Shown here: piece by piece, positions 50,655 through 60,300 of the stretch
Layout of the letters: the number at the start of each line of letters is the position of its first letter
Numbering within the stretch: position 1 is the first letter of the stretch
Origin: Olsenella sp. KGMB02461
Lineage (GTDB): Bacteria; Actinomycetota; Coriobacteriia; Coriobacteriales; Atopobiaceae
NCBI RefSeq assembly: GCF_012584445.1
Contig: NZ_JABAHI010000006.1
Coordinates: forward strand, 267,592 to 331,591
DNA length: 64,000 bases
Reading direction: 5' to 3'
The notes under the pieces: model-generated
The model's database searches: none
What the model was told of the DNA's origin: nothing
What the model saw: only the letters and a program-made list of their open reading frames with translations
Made by a program: the position numbers and the translations under genes

Positions 50655-50932
50655 TGAGGGAGATCCGCCAAACATCTCGATTCAAGAAGAACTACAAAGC
50701 TGCAATCAAACGTGGGCTTCCCAAAGACGAGCTTCGTACAATCATTGAGACGCTTGCCAATGACGAGCCTCTACCCAGCCGTTGTCGGCCTCACATGCTC
50801 TCCGGGAATTGGTCCGGGCACTGGAAATGCCATATCCGAGCCGACTGGCTGCTCATATACAAAATTACCGATGCCATTTTGGTCCTCACGCTCGTGCGCA
50901 CTGGAACCCATAGCGACCTCTTCGACGAATGA
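50654..50932 (+). CDS. yafQ: YafQ-family ribonuclease toxin
   Basis: 92 residues from the ATG at 50654 (a GTG one codon earlier is equally possible). Catalytic residues match YafQ: His47 in RPHML, His60 and Asp64-Trp65 in CHIRADWLLIY, His86 and Phe90 at the end. The enzyme cleaves mRNA at the ribosome under stress. With the intact antitoxin before it, this is a complete toxin-antitoxin pair. Confidence 0.92.
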   Translation: MREIRQTSRFKKNYKAAIKRGLPKDELRTIIETLANDEPLPSRCRPHMLSGNWSGHWKCHIRADWLLIYKITDAILVLTLVRTGTHSDLFDE

Positions 50933-50941
50933 GCCATTTGG

Positions 50942-50973
50942 AATAGGCCTGCTGAAGCGTCAGCGGGCCTATT
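50942..50973 (+). terminator. Hairpin terminator after yafQ
   Basis: AATAGGCCTGCTGA pairs with TCAGCGGGCCTATT over a 4-nt loop (one mismatch), 10 nt past the stop. Confidence 0.7.
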
Positions 50974-51244
50974 ACGCAATCTCTGCTCGAAAATTGGACT
51001 GCTCTACGGCAGAGAATTGCACCCGAACAATTGAGGAGCACCCAGAAAGACTAAGGTAGCGGACTGACAGATTTACACGCATCCTCAGCTTTCGTATGTG
51101 CATATGGACAAACCTCTTTGAGTCCCATACCACGGACACCCCAAGCTGAAATCTTAATATACTCTGCAAATTAACGGCTCCGTCTGAAGGCATTGCCCTT
51201 TAGGCGCTGCTCACAGGCTCAGTTCTATCGAAAGGACTCACGCT

Positions 51245-51919
51245 ATGAATCGCACTCTGTCGCACATGCTAGTCGCCCCTGGTCTCGCTCTCTGTCTTGT
51301 CCTCACCTTAGGTGGATGCGGTGGAACTTCTTCCAAGGCGCCTGAAGCCCAGGCGGAAACCACCCAGGAACAGGCTCCGACCACCAAAGATTCCTCCACC
51401 AACGAGAAGCCTGCGGAGGAAGCTCCCAAAGTAGAAGAAGCTCCGAAAGAGGACGCGTCTGTCCCCACGGAATATCGTTCGGCCTTGTCAAAGGCGCAGA
51501 CTTACAGCGACCGCATGCATATGTCCAAACAGGGCGTTTATGACCAACTCACTTCCGAATACGGCGAGAACTTCTCGGCAGAAGCCGCTCAGTATGCCAT
51601 CGACAACCTGACGGCAGACTGGAACGCCAACGCACTGGCAAAGGGTCAAAACTACGCAGACTCCATGCATATGTCCAAGATGGGCGTCTACGACCAGCTC
51701 ATCTCCGAGTACGGCGAGCAATTCACGCCCGAAGAGGCTCAATACGCCGTCGACCACATTTCCTGCGACTGGTCTGCCAACGCGCTGGCCAAAGCCAAGG
51801 ACTATCAAGACATGATGTCGATGTCGCCCAGCAACATCTATGACCAACTCACCTCTGATTACGGTGAACGATTCACCGCTGAAGAGGCCCAATACGCAGT
51901 CGACCATCTGAACTACTAA
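51245..51919 (+). CDS. Lipoprotein with three Ltp-type repeats
   Basis: 224 residues. The signal peptide ends in LGGC (Cys25). A Glu/Pro/Thr-rich tether of about 50 residues follows, then three repeats of about 47 residues, each with A(L/Q)..A..Y(S/A/Q)D.M.MS, then YDQL(T/I)S(E/D)YG and F(S/T)(A/P)E.AQYA(I/V)D. These are host-cell-surface-exposed lipoprotein (Ltp) repeats, which in some prophages block superinfection and elsewhere are of unknown use. AAAGGA precedes the ATG. A perfect terminator follows. Confidence 0.9.
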   Translation: MNRTLSHMLVAPGLALCLVLTLGGCGGTSSKAPEAQAETTQEQAPTTKDSSTNEKPAEEAPKVEEAPKEDASVPTEYRSALSKAQTYSDRMHMSKQGVYDQLTSEYGENFSAEAAQYAIDNLTADWNANALAKGQNYADSMHMSKMGVYDQLISEYGEQFTPEEAQYAVDHISCDWSANALAKAKDYQDMMSMSPSNIYDQLTSDYGERFTAEEAQYAVDHLNY

Positions 51920-52028
51920 CGATTTACGCTACAGAGAAACTCAAAGCGCCATAGCTGGAACTTAGTGACGGAGATCACATCCAAGCCACAATGGTGTTCG
52001 AAAAGATCGCCTAGAGCCAGAATTAATG

Positions 52029-52064
52029 AGAGAAGACTCTCCAGTAGCGGAGAGTCTTCTCTTT
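52029..52064 (+). terminator. Terminator of the Ltp lipoprotein gene
   Basis: A perfect 14-bp stem (AGAGAAGACTCTCC with 52049-52062), 6-nt loop and TT tail. It lies about 110 nt after the stop. Confidence 0.8.
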
Positions 52065-52098
52065 AACGAATCAGATGTAGGAGTCGTAGGCTACCACC

Positions 52099-52308
52099 AT
52101 GAACAACATGTCAGATGAAAAGCGCCTCAAAGCCTTCGAATCCATGCTTGAGGACGTCAAAAACCAGATGGAGTTTGCCCAGTCTGAGATGGATAAATTA
52201 AAGGCGCAAGGGCGAGAGAAGTCCGTCACGTTCAAGCAGCACATGTCTAATAAGTTGATGTACCAACGAATACTGTCAATGTATAAGAAGCATGGCCTGC
52301 TTTCCTAG
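52099..52308 (+). CDS. Small helical hypothetical protein
   Basis: 69 residues, highly charged, with heptad-like spacing (KRLKAFESMLEDVKNQMEFA, then SEMDKLKAQGREK) predicting a coiled coil. No domain recognised. GTAGGAG lies about 20 nt before the ATG. The MATE remnant ends on the opposite strand 5 nt beyond its stop. Confidence 0.5.
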   Translation: MNNMSDEKRLKAFESMLEDVKNQMEFAQSEMDKLKAQGREKSVTFKQHMSNKLMYQRILSMYKKHGLLS

Positions 52309-52313
52309 GTGAT

Positions 52314-53653
52314 TCATGATTTAACCTTCTCGTCGGCGCAGGCCTTGGCTCTTCGGGCGTAGCGGCTCAGGTACGCCACTCCCACAGCGCACGGCAGCCC
52401 GGGCGAGAGCGCCTGGGCTGCAAGAATGCCCAGATATCCAAAGGTGGGCACGAGTGCAACGGCGAGGCCCACGCGAACCACGACGGCGTCGAGCAGCGCG
52501 TTTATTGCCGTCAGCCTTGGCGCGCCCGTCGCCTGGGCAAAGGAGTCGAGCGCATACATCGCGGCGTAGACCAGGCTGTTCGCAGAGCAGCAGACGCGCA
52601 GGTAGAGTACACCGGCGGCCACGGCATCAGGAAGGCTCACGAAGAGTTCCACGAGTTGTGAAGCCCACACCTGAACGAGCAGCACCACAACGACGGTTGC
52701 ACCCATCGAGACGGCAACACCGGCCCGCGCATAGGCGAGCGCACGGCCCCTCTCGCCTGCACCTTGGCAGCGCGCCACGGCCGTAGACACCACCTGCCCC
52801 ACCGACCATACGGGCATGCCTGCCAGCGTGTTGGCCTTGGTGGCGGCGCCCGCACCGGCTACAACCGCCGTGCCAAAAGCGTTGGTCATGGCGGTGATGG
52901 CGAGATAAGGGAGGTTTACGATAACCTGTTGGAAGGCAGCCGGTGCTGCCACGCGAGTGAGCTGCGCGAAGTCGCACACGATAGGGCGCCTAGGAAAGGC
53001 CGAACCCCGCCTCCTGGCAAGCACCCCTAAGGAGAGTGCAGCGGCGAGCGAGGATGCCACTGTTGAAGACCACGCCGTACCAGCGACGCCAAGTGTGGAC
53101 ACGAGCGCGACGCCCCCCTGCGCAATTGACCACGGCGACCGCCACAGCAAGCCACACCGGGGTTCGCACGTCGCCATGGACGCGCATGATGGCGCCGGCA
53201 GCCGCGAGCAAAAATACTCCCGGCAGCCCCAGAGCATGCACGCGTGTGTAGGCGATGGCGCCCGCGAGTGCGTCGACTGGATCCGAGAGCGCCGCGTAGA
53301 GCGGGGCGGCTAGAAACGCGCAGGACAGCGCGACGGCAAGCGGGAGGGCCACGGCCACGAGAAGTGCCGTGGCCCTCCGCCCGGGAGATACCATCTGTCT
53401 CGCCCGCGCCAAGGCGGCGCGGGACGAGCACCGTGGCGCCCACAGCGAGGCCGAGCAAGAGCGAGTTTGCCACGAAGCCGAGCATTGTTGCATTGGCGAG
53501 CGCGGCAACCTCCCCCTTCCCCGCAAACATGCCCACGACGAGCATATCCACAACTTGATCGGCGGACTGCAGCAGGTTGGCGCCGAGCGCCGTCAGCGCA
53601 AAATATGCAAGGTTAGCGGCAGAGCGGCCGCTCAAAAAGTCCATTTCTTTCAT
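52314..53653 (-). pseudogene. MATE-family exporter gene with two frameshifts
   Basis: Three frames in series make one MATE protein. The first (from 53653) reads FALTALGANLLQSADQVVDM and GLAVGATVLVPRRLG. The second resumes as ALLVAVALPLAVALSCAFLA and VHGDVRTPVWLAVAVAVVN. The third reads GGVALVSTLGVAGTAWSSTV through LAITAMTNAFGTAVVAGAGA to the end. The first shift lies near 53420. The second coincides with a run of six C (G6 on the coding strand, 53113-53118). MATE proteins export drugs or lipids by Na+ or H+ antiport. Base composition is richer in G+C than the flanks. A terminator lies just upstream of the start. Confidence 0.85.
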
Positions 53654-53680
53654 TGGGTCTTCCTTTGCGCGGTCGAGACG

Positions 53681-53709
53681 AAAAAGGCCGCGGCAGCAAA
53701 GCCGCGGCC
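53681..53709 (-). terminator. Terminator or attenuator in front of the MATE gene
   Basis: On the minus strand GGCCGCGGC and GCCGCGGCC (perfect 9 bp, 6-nt loop) are followed by TTTTT, 28 nt before the MATE start. It either ends an upstream transcript or attenuates the MATE gene itself. Confidence 0.75.
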
Positions 53710-53983
53710 CCTGGGCTCGGACCGTGTGCGCATAACAGGATGAATCGACCTCTACCGGACGTCACCATCATGCGCAGGTTGTACCTTCAGCTCCTCGCGA
53801 CTTCCTGCCGAATATCACGGGGAGCGGCTCCGATCTGGAACTCACCGATCTCGAGGTACAAGGAAAAACTCCCTTCTCAACAGTTTGGGAAAAAATATAC
53901 CCACTTAAGGATCTAGGGGCAATAAAACGCGGAAGGGGGACTGCGGACGCTTTTACCCTAGATTCTCAACTTCAACGAAATAC

Positions 53984-55461
53984 TGGGAGGGGGGTCCAGA
54001 CAGATCTCTGGACACCTAGACCCTATAGCCTAGAGCCCTTCTATACTCATCGGGGCTTCGCCAGCCCGAAGACTTCTTCTGGCGCTCTTGGTTGTAGTAG
54101 TCGATATAGCCACAGAGCCTGCCGGAGAACTCTGAGAAGCCTATGCCTTTCCAATCCCGGTAATAGAAGAACTCGTTTTTAAGACGGCCGAAAAAGCCTT
54201 CGCAGGCGGCATTGTCAGGGGAGCAGGATTTCTTCGACATGGACCTTGCAAGGCCATAGCGCTCGCAGAGCTCGATCCAACCCGGCCAGCGGTAATGGCC
54301 GCCGCAATCGCTGTGGACTATGGGATGCACGGCTGGTCTCAGAGTCTCAGCCGCACCTTTGAGCGTGTCATTGGCCAGGGTGGCGTCAGGGTGCAAGGAG
54401 AGCCGGTGAGCCATACTCGACCGTCGAAACAATCGATGATGACGGAGAGGTAGCACTTGTAGGTAGGCAGGCCGAACTGGGTGATGTCTGTGAGCCAGAC
54501 CTCGTTGGGCCTCTCGGCCTGAAAGCGGCGGTTGACCAGATTGCCGGGGTGGGCGCTTACCTTGCCCACATAGGTGCGAAGGTGTCGTCTTCTCCTTCGG
54601 TAGATGACCTTGAGACCCTCCTCTTTCATAAGTCGGCGCACCACTTTTTAAGAGACCACCTCAGACTCAAGGCCGTCGCCTCCTACCCTCAAAACATGCC
54701 AGATCCTCTCGGAGCCAAAGGTACGCCGGCTCTTCTCAAAGATGGCTCGGATGCGCCCTCCTAGCTCCTGATAGGGGTCAGGGCGCCCCAAGGCGCCCTT
54801 GGCCTAGTAGTAAGAACTTCTGCCAATAGCGAGCCTCTCACAGAGATCCACTACAGAATACTTCGGGCTAAAAGCGCCGATGAGCTGAGCTTTCTCCGGA
54901 TACGTCAGCTCCTGGCCATCGACGCTTGGGTCTTTTTTAGTAGCTCGACAGTCTGAGCCAAGATGTCTCGGTCCATCTCCAACTGGGCGTTGGCCTTCTG
55001 AAGTTCGATGCAGCGCCGCTTGAGCTCTTCGATGTCGTCGGGCAGATCATCAGGTTTAATCTTGGGTATCGCCATAGGCTCCCTTTTGTCTGCGGTCTTG
55101 GGCCCCTTTGGGGTGGGGCCTGCCTTCCTGCAGACATTGTAGATAGTGGCACCAGAGACCCCGTAGTGATAGGCCAGATAGGCTGCGCTTTGACCTTGGG
55201 CCCTATTCTTGGCAATGGTGCGCTTCTTTAGAGTCGGAAAGATGCACGCAGAGCCTCTGGGTGCTTGGCTGCTCGTCTTTCCAGCGCTTGAGGGCCTTAG
55301 CCGAAACTTGCCCTAGGCGCCGAGAGGCCTGAAGGCAGGATCCCCCCCCACACTCCTCAATGATCTTCAGTGCTTGCTTTCTGAATCGCTCGCTGTACAA
55401 GATGACCTCCTTTTAGACAGCTAGCTGTCCAGGAAATTGTCCGGGGCCCAGCCCCTTCCCA
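53984..55461 (-). mobile_element. Degenerate IS3-family insertion sequence
   Basis: About 1.48 kb. Terminal inverted repeats are recognisable: GACAGATCTCTGGACACCTAG (IRL 53999-54019) against GACAATTTCCTGGACAGCTAG (IRR, reverse of 55421-55441), 16 of 21 identical. Both extend outward to TGGGA ends at 53984 and 55461. No target duplication is clear. It carries an orfA/orfB transposase full of stops and a frameshift, so it is immobile unless helped in trans. It separates the MATE gene from the XRE pair. Confidence 0.75.
54016..55400 (-). pseudogene. IS3-family transposase (orfA/orfB), broken
   Basis: orfA begins at 55400 (YSERFRKQALKIIEECGGGS, a helix-turn-helix) and loses frame after about 55 codons. 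orfB pieces include GRIRAIFEKSRRTFGSERIW, MVRRLMKEEGLKVIYRRRRR, PNEVWLTDITQFGLPTYKCY (first Asp), VIIDCFDGR (second Asp) and ACEGFFGRLKNEFFY (Glu), so the DDE triad is identifiable. A frameshift lies near 54410, and in-frame TAG and TAA codons lie near 54810 and 54648. Confidence 0.85.
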
Positions 55462-55479
55462 ATAACCTTGGGGTGGGGA

Positions 55480-55869
55480 TTACCTCCCGCCCGCCAAGCG
55501 GGCGCGGGAGGCTTCGGATTCCTCGACGAAGGCGAGGTAGCTATCCACAAGCTGCCTGCCCTCGGCGGAAAGCACATTGTAGCGGGGCTGGACGCCCTGG
55601 GGCGCAGGGGTATCAATGTCCTCACGGCCGACAACGAGATCGATGGAGCAGCCAAGCGCGTCGGCGATCTGCCAGGCGGCGGCCAACGGTATTCCGCAGT
55701 CGGCGCCGACACCTGCGCGCTCATAGCGCGTGTAGGTTGACATGGGGATGCCGAGCACCTCCGCGAAGTCCTTCGCGGAGCGGTAGCCTGCCTTCCGGCG
55801 GAGGCATTGGAGTGTTCTTTTGCCGCCGATTGGTCGCTGGGGGATGCGGGCATGGGTGAGGGATGACAT
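55480..55869 (-). CDS. XRE-family regulator (short paralogue)
   Basis: 129 residues. HTH: LRRKAGYRSAKDFAEVLGIP, then MSTYTRYERAG, and AAAWQIADALGCSIDLVVGRE; a short helical tail follows. It is closely similar in this region to the regulator at 55,960-56,646, so the two are paralogues by duplication. AAGGGACGG lies 15 nt before the ATG, a rather long spacing. Confidence 0.8.
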   Translation of the reverse strand: MSSLTHARIPQRPIGGKRTLQCLRRKAGYRSAKDFAEVLGIPMSTYTRYERAGVGADCGIPLAAAWQIADALGCSIDLVVGREDIDTPAPQGVQPRYNVLSAEGRQLVDSYLAFVEESEASRARLAGGR

Positions 55870-55959
55870 ATTCTGTCACCGTCCCTTCTGGATTTGCCTC
55901 TTGACCGGGGTCTGACCTGCAGGAATGCCAGCTCCCGCAGGTCCACCTATTTTCGGCTT

Positions 55960-56646
55960 CTATTCAGAGATACCACCGTCCCCTCCACGCGCAGGGCCAT
56001 CGTAGTCGACCGCGACGGCATGCTCGGACGAGCTCCACAGCACGCTCATGCCGACATACTCGAGCTCGCCGTGTGTGTAGTCCCACGCCGCCATGACCTT
56101 CTCAATGGTCTGGTCATCGATGAGCTTCTGCGACTTAGTGGAGAACCTGCCGCGCTTCTTGGCCGCCTGATCCTGGAGGTAGGTGAGGAACGCCGATCTG
56201 GCCTCCACCACACTGCCGAACGAGACAACCTCGCCGAACGCTGCGCTGTCGCGCGCCTCGGCGAGCATCTGCTGTTCGTACTGGTAGCACAGCGCCTCAT
56301 AGGGACGCTTCTCCTCGCGACGTCTGCGTGCGCGGATCCTCGCGTCCTTCTGCAGCACGAACTCGCGGAACTCGTCCGCGAGGGCGCGAGCCTCGGACGT
56401 GAGAGAGTCGTACTCGAGCTGCACCTCGCCTCGCAAGCGCGCGGGGTCAGGCTCCTCGCGTCCCACGACGGCATCGATGGTGCAGCTGAGAGCGTCCGCA
56501 AGCTGCCACGCGCGCTCCATCGGGATCTTGTCGGGGTTAGACTCGTAGCGCGCGTAGGTGGACAGCGGGATGCCCTGCGCCTCGGCGAAGTCGCTGGCGC
56601 TCCTATATCCCGCCGTGCGGCGCATCTCCAAGAGGTTGCTCGCCAT
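55960..56646 (-). CDS. XRE-family regulator with helical C-terminal domain
   Basis: 228 residues. HTH: MASNLLEMRRTAGYRSASDF, AEAQGIPLSTYARYESNPD, then ERAWQLADALSCTIDAVVGR. The C-terminal ~150 residues are charged and helical (REFVLQKDARIRARRRREEK) and end with a stretch I cannot assign (LEYVGMSVLWSSSEHAVAVD). GAGGGAC precedes the ATG. With its paralogue it lies next to the restriction-type genes and may control them, but transcription points the other way. Confidence 0.83.
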   Translation of the reverse strand: MASNLLEMRRTAGYRSASDFAEAQGIPLSTYARYESNPDKIPMERAWQLADALSCTIDAVVGREEPDPARLRGEVQLEYDSLTSEARALADEFREFVLQKDARIRARRRREEKRPYEALCYQYEQQMLAEARDSAAFGEVVSFGSVVEARSAFLTYLQDQAAKKRGRFSTKSQKLIDDQTIEKVMAAWDYTHGELEYVGMSVLWSSSEHAVAVDYDGPARGGDGGISE

Positions 56647-57092
56647 GTCCCTCGCCTTTCTCTGATGTGTAGGACCTGTGGAGGGCAGGTGCCCGCGGCC
56701 ATTCGACCTTTTGCAACGCTTCGCAATAGATTCTATCATTCTATAACAAGATATTCAATATATAGGAACGATTTTACATCACTATTTGTAAATAATATCA
56801 GTATTTGATATTTTATGCGATACCCTACTACTGCGCGGCGACGGAAGGTCTCACTTCGAGTTGGACGGCTGCTGCGTCGAGGTCATGAACGATAACGAGC
56901 TGGAAGAGCACATCGCTTCGGGTGGGAAATGACGCCGTGTGGTATTGAGAAAGCCTCGTGTTATCCGAAGCTTTAACAGCCCATGCCATTCACCGCCATT
57001 TCCGAGATACACGGCAATCGCCCTCTCATTCTTCTGCTTGTTGAAATAGAATCTACTGCGTTTATATTGCATGTCTCTGAGGGGGGGTTGCC
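56647..57092. other. AT-rich region with a gene remnant before the defence genes
   Basis: The left part is the AT-richest stretch in the window (56,735-56,820), a likely promoter area. A plus-strand frame without a start, 56,800-56,932, reads RGDGRSHFELDGCCVEVMND and then NELEEHIASGGK before TGA; it looks like the end of a lost gene. A reverse frame (57072-56851) is open but has no Shine-Dalgarno and is probably not a gene. Confidence 0.35.
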
Positions 57093-57305
57093 GTGCAGTA
57101 CATCGACATGTTGAAGAACAACCTCGATGAAACGGACATACGCATGCTGCTCGTGTCTGGCGACCAAGTGGCGATCACGGTACGTATACCCGAGAGTTTA
57201 CGTGACGCGACTAAAGAGGCCGCAGAGATGCGTGGGGTCAGCTTTAGCGCCTTCATTCGCATGAGCATGATTGAAGAGCTTGCAAAGGGAATCAGCAACG
57301 GGTAG
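57093..57305 (+). CDS. Small ribbon-helix-helix-like protein
   Basis: 70 residues with VAITVRIPESLRDATKEAAE and RGVSFSAFIRMSMIEELAKG, the shape of a ribbon-helix-helix (Arc/CopG) DNA-binding unit preceded by about 25 residues. The start is GTG, chosen because a run of seven G (57081-57087) gives a strong Shine-Dalgarno; an in-frame ATG is five codons later. It lies 32 nt before the helicase gene and could regulate the island. Confidence 0.65.
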   Translation: MQYIDMLKNNLDETDIRMLLVSGDQVAITVRIPESLRDATKEAAEMRGVSFSAFIRMSMIEELAKGISNG

Positions 57306-57337
57306 ACATGCCGTCTAGACAGACGTAAGAGGAAATC

Positions 57338-60300
57338 ATGTATCCGCGACTCATCGATAACAAGAGACAAGACCTCAAATCCGTGCTATCGGATATCATC
57401 AGCTCGGGCAAGTATGAACACCTATCAATTGCGACGGGCTACTGGGATTTGCCCGGTATGGTCGATATCATCGACGGCCTAACAACGTTCAAGAGTATAA
57501 GGCTCCTCATTGGTCAAGAGCCGTTGCCTCATCGCTACCAGAAGTCGCTCGAACTCGACGAGAACGATCCCGACGCTCTTTTCCCCGACAAGAACTTCGC
57601 CTTTGATCTCGAACAGCTTGGAAAGGGAAAGGAGCATGAGGTCGCAGAGCTGCGCAACGTGGCTCGAAAGCTCTCGACTCTCATGAAAGACGGCACGCTC
57701 GAGGTCAAGGTTTTCCGCAGTCCCAGGCTCCATGCCAAAGCTTATATCTTCGGAGATACCGGGGCATCGGAAGCAGTTGGCATTATCGGTTCGAGCAACT
57801 TCACCAAGGCGGGACTCACAAGCAATGCCGAACTGAACTGGCTCGAACAGGACCAGCACTTCGTGTTGTTCCAACCTCAGAACGAGCGACAGGAGCACGG
57901 TCACCTCAGCTGGTTCAACGAGATGTGGAGGGATGAGGAGGCTGAACCTTGGACGGGTGCGTTTACCGAGATTCTTGAGAAAAGTCCCGTCGGTGACATG
58001 ATGTATGGTCCCTATGATGTCTATATCAAAACATTGATGGAGGTATTCCCCGACGAGCTTCTTCCGCCTAAGCAGCTCTCAGATGACACACGGGACATCC
58101 TTTATGCGTTTCAAGATCGCAATGCTGGCATCCTGCTGAACAAGTTGCAGAAGATGGGCGTGGCGATGCTCTCGGATTCCGTCGGTCTTGGCAAGACCGT
58201 GACTGCAGGCGCCGTCATCAAGCACTATCGAGAGTCGGGCGCTCATCGAATCCTTGTGATAGCACCAGCAGCACTCAGGCAACAATGGTACGACGATCTC
58301 GGAAAGCATTTCGGGCTCGACGGCAACGATTTCGCCGTCATCTCAATGCAAAATATCTCCGAACAGGAGCGCCTCATCGAGGAGATGCGCAAGCCGTGGG
58401 TACGTGAGGTGGATCTCTTCGTTATCGACGAGGCACACAACCTTCGTTCGCCATCGAGCGCCCGATACGAGACCATTTTGAATCTGCTTGACACCAGCCC
58501 GGATGCCCCGGTCCTGCTTCTGACCGCGACCCCCATCAACAACAGCCTCATGGACTTCGCGAACCAGATTCAGCTCGGGCTGCGCGGAAGCATGGTATCC
58601 ATCCCCGTCCAGTACCGAAACAACGACGGTGTAGTTCAGAGCATCGACTTCATCGATGCTCTTAGACAAATCCAGGCCGAATCGAAGAAAGCCGAAAAGG
58701 CGGGCATCGAGTTTGACTGGAGCCGGTATGACTCCACGCTGCGGAGTGGGCTCAGGCACTATCTGGTGCGATCCACACGACAGGGCGTTGAAGCGGAAGG
58801 AAGTCTGCAGAAAGGCGGGGTACAGCAGCACTTCCCTCACACTACCGTCAAACAGCTGCCTTACCGATACGCCGACACGATTGTTGAGAACGTCCAAGCT
58901 CTGTGTACCGACGCGCAGGACAAGCTGTTCGAGGGAGTTGATCCGCTTCGTTTGAACCTCGACCTCGCGCTTGAGATAACACAGCAGACAATGCACCCGC
59001 TTGATCTCTTTGTACCTGTATTCGCAGGCAAGGCGAAACCCCCCGCGTTGGATACCAGCGACGATGGCGCAGCGTGCATGCTCTTCGGGCAGGAACGCTC
59101 TAAGTCTTTAATTCCGAGCGTCTTCCAGATCATCAACTTTCTCGGATTTGTTCCCTATAGACCAGACTTGTACCGACACCGATACTACGGCAAGACGAAA
59201 GAGCAGATTCGAGATCTCGGGCTTGGATCGGCTGAACAAACCAAGATAAGCACGCAGCGCACCATCCACAACATACTTCATGTGACCTGGCTTAAGCGCC
59301 TTGAATCATCGGCTGCCGCGCTGCTTAAGTCAGTGGACTACTACGGTAAGCGACTCGACATATTCGAAAAGTACCTGGACAAAGGTTACATTGTATCTCT
59401 CTCGGACGCGGCCGAGCTTGAATCAGAATACGGCGAGGATCTTGATAAGGCTTTCTCCGCCTATGAGCGCTCGATGAGAGAGGTCCAAGCGGCATTGGAT
59501 GCTGGAGAAGACATCACCAGCATGAAGATCGAGGGTGTTGAAAAGCGCGAGGCGACCTCCCAAGAGTACAAAATCGACCAGCTTCGAAAGGATATCTCCC
59601 GTGATCGCGGTATCCTCTACCTCCTGAGAACAATCTTGCGATACATGCAGGACTCAGACGACAACGGCAAGATCCACGCCTTTGCCGACGAGATCAAAGA
59701 GCTCGTCGCGAGCGGAGAGCACGGCAAGAAAGTCCTCGTGTTCAGCTTCTTCGCCGACACGATTGACTACCTAAGGGAAACCATACCCGCTCTGATGACC
59801 GAGGTGCCGGATTTCGAGACCCGCAGCGCCTTCTTGACCGGCTCCAACGGGGGAAAGACAGAGGAGATCGCCTGTAGGTTTGCGCCGATCGCCAAGAAGT
59901 ACACCCTGAAGGACGGTGAGTCCGAGATCGACTTCCTGTTCGCAACAGACGTCCTCTCGGAGGGTCAGAACCTCCAGGATGCCGGCATCCTCATCAACTA
60001 CGACCTTCACTGGAACCCCGTGAGGATGATTCAGAGGAACGGCCGCATCAATCGACTGGGTTCCTCCTACGAGGACGTGGAAATTGTCAACATGAAGCCA
60101 CACGACGACCTTGAGTTGTACCTGAACCTCGTTCGACGGCTTGAGCGGAAGATTGACACCATTAAGAACAGCATCGGCACCGACCAGAGTGTCCTCGGCG
60201 AGCAGGAGAACCCCATCGAGTTTGCTGACTTTTTCAGCGATGACGTAAATACAGCATCCAAGGCCGCCGAGACCATTTCGATATCCTCCCAAGCTCTTGA

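Noticed and set aside
53653..54070. Plus-strand gene opposite the MATE leader and IS left end
   Set aside because: An open frame crosses from the flank into the IS inverted repeat, so it cannot be one native gene. It has no start site or domain.
56851..57072. Minus-strand gene of 73 codons before the RHH gene
   Set aside because: No ribosome-binding site, and its end overlaps a plus-strand remnant that looks more protein-like.
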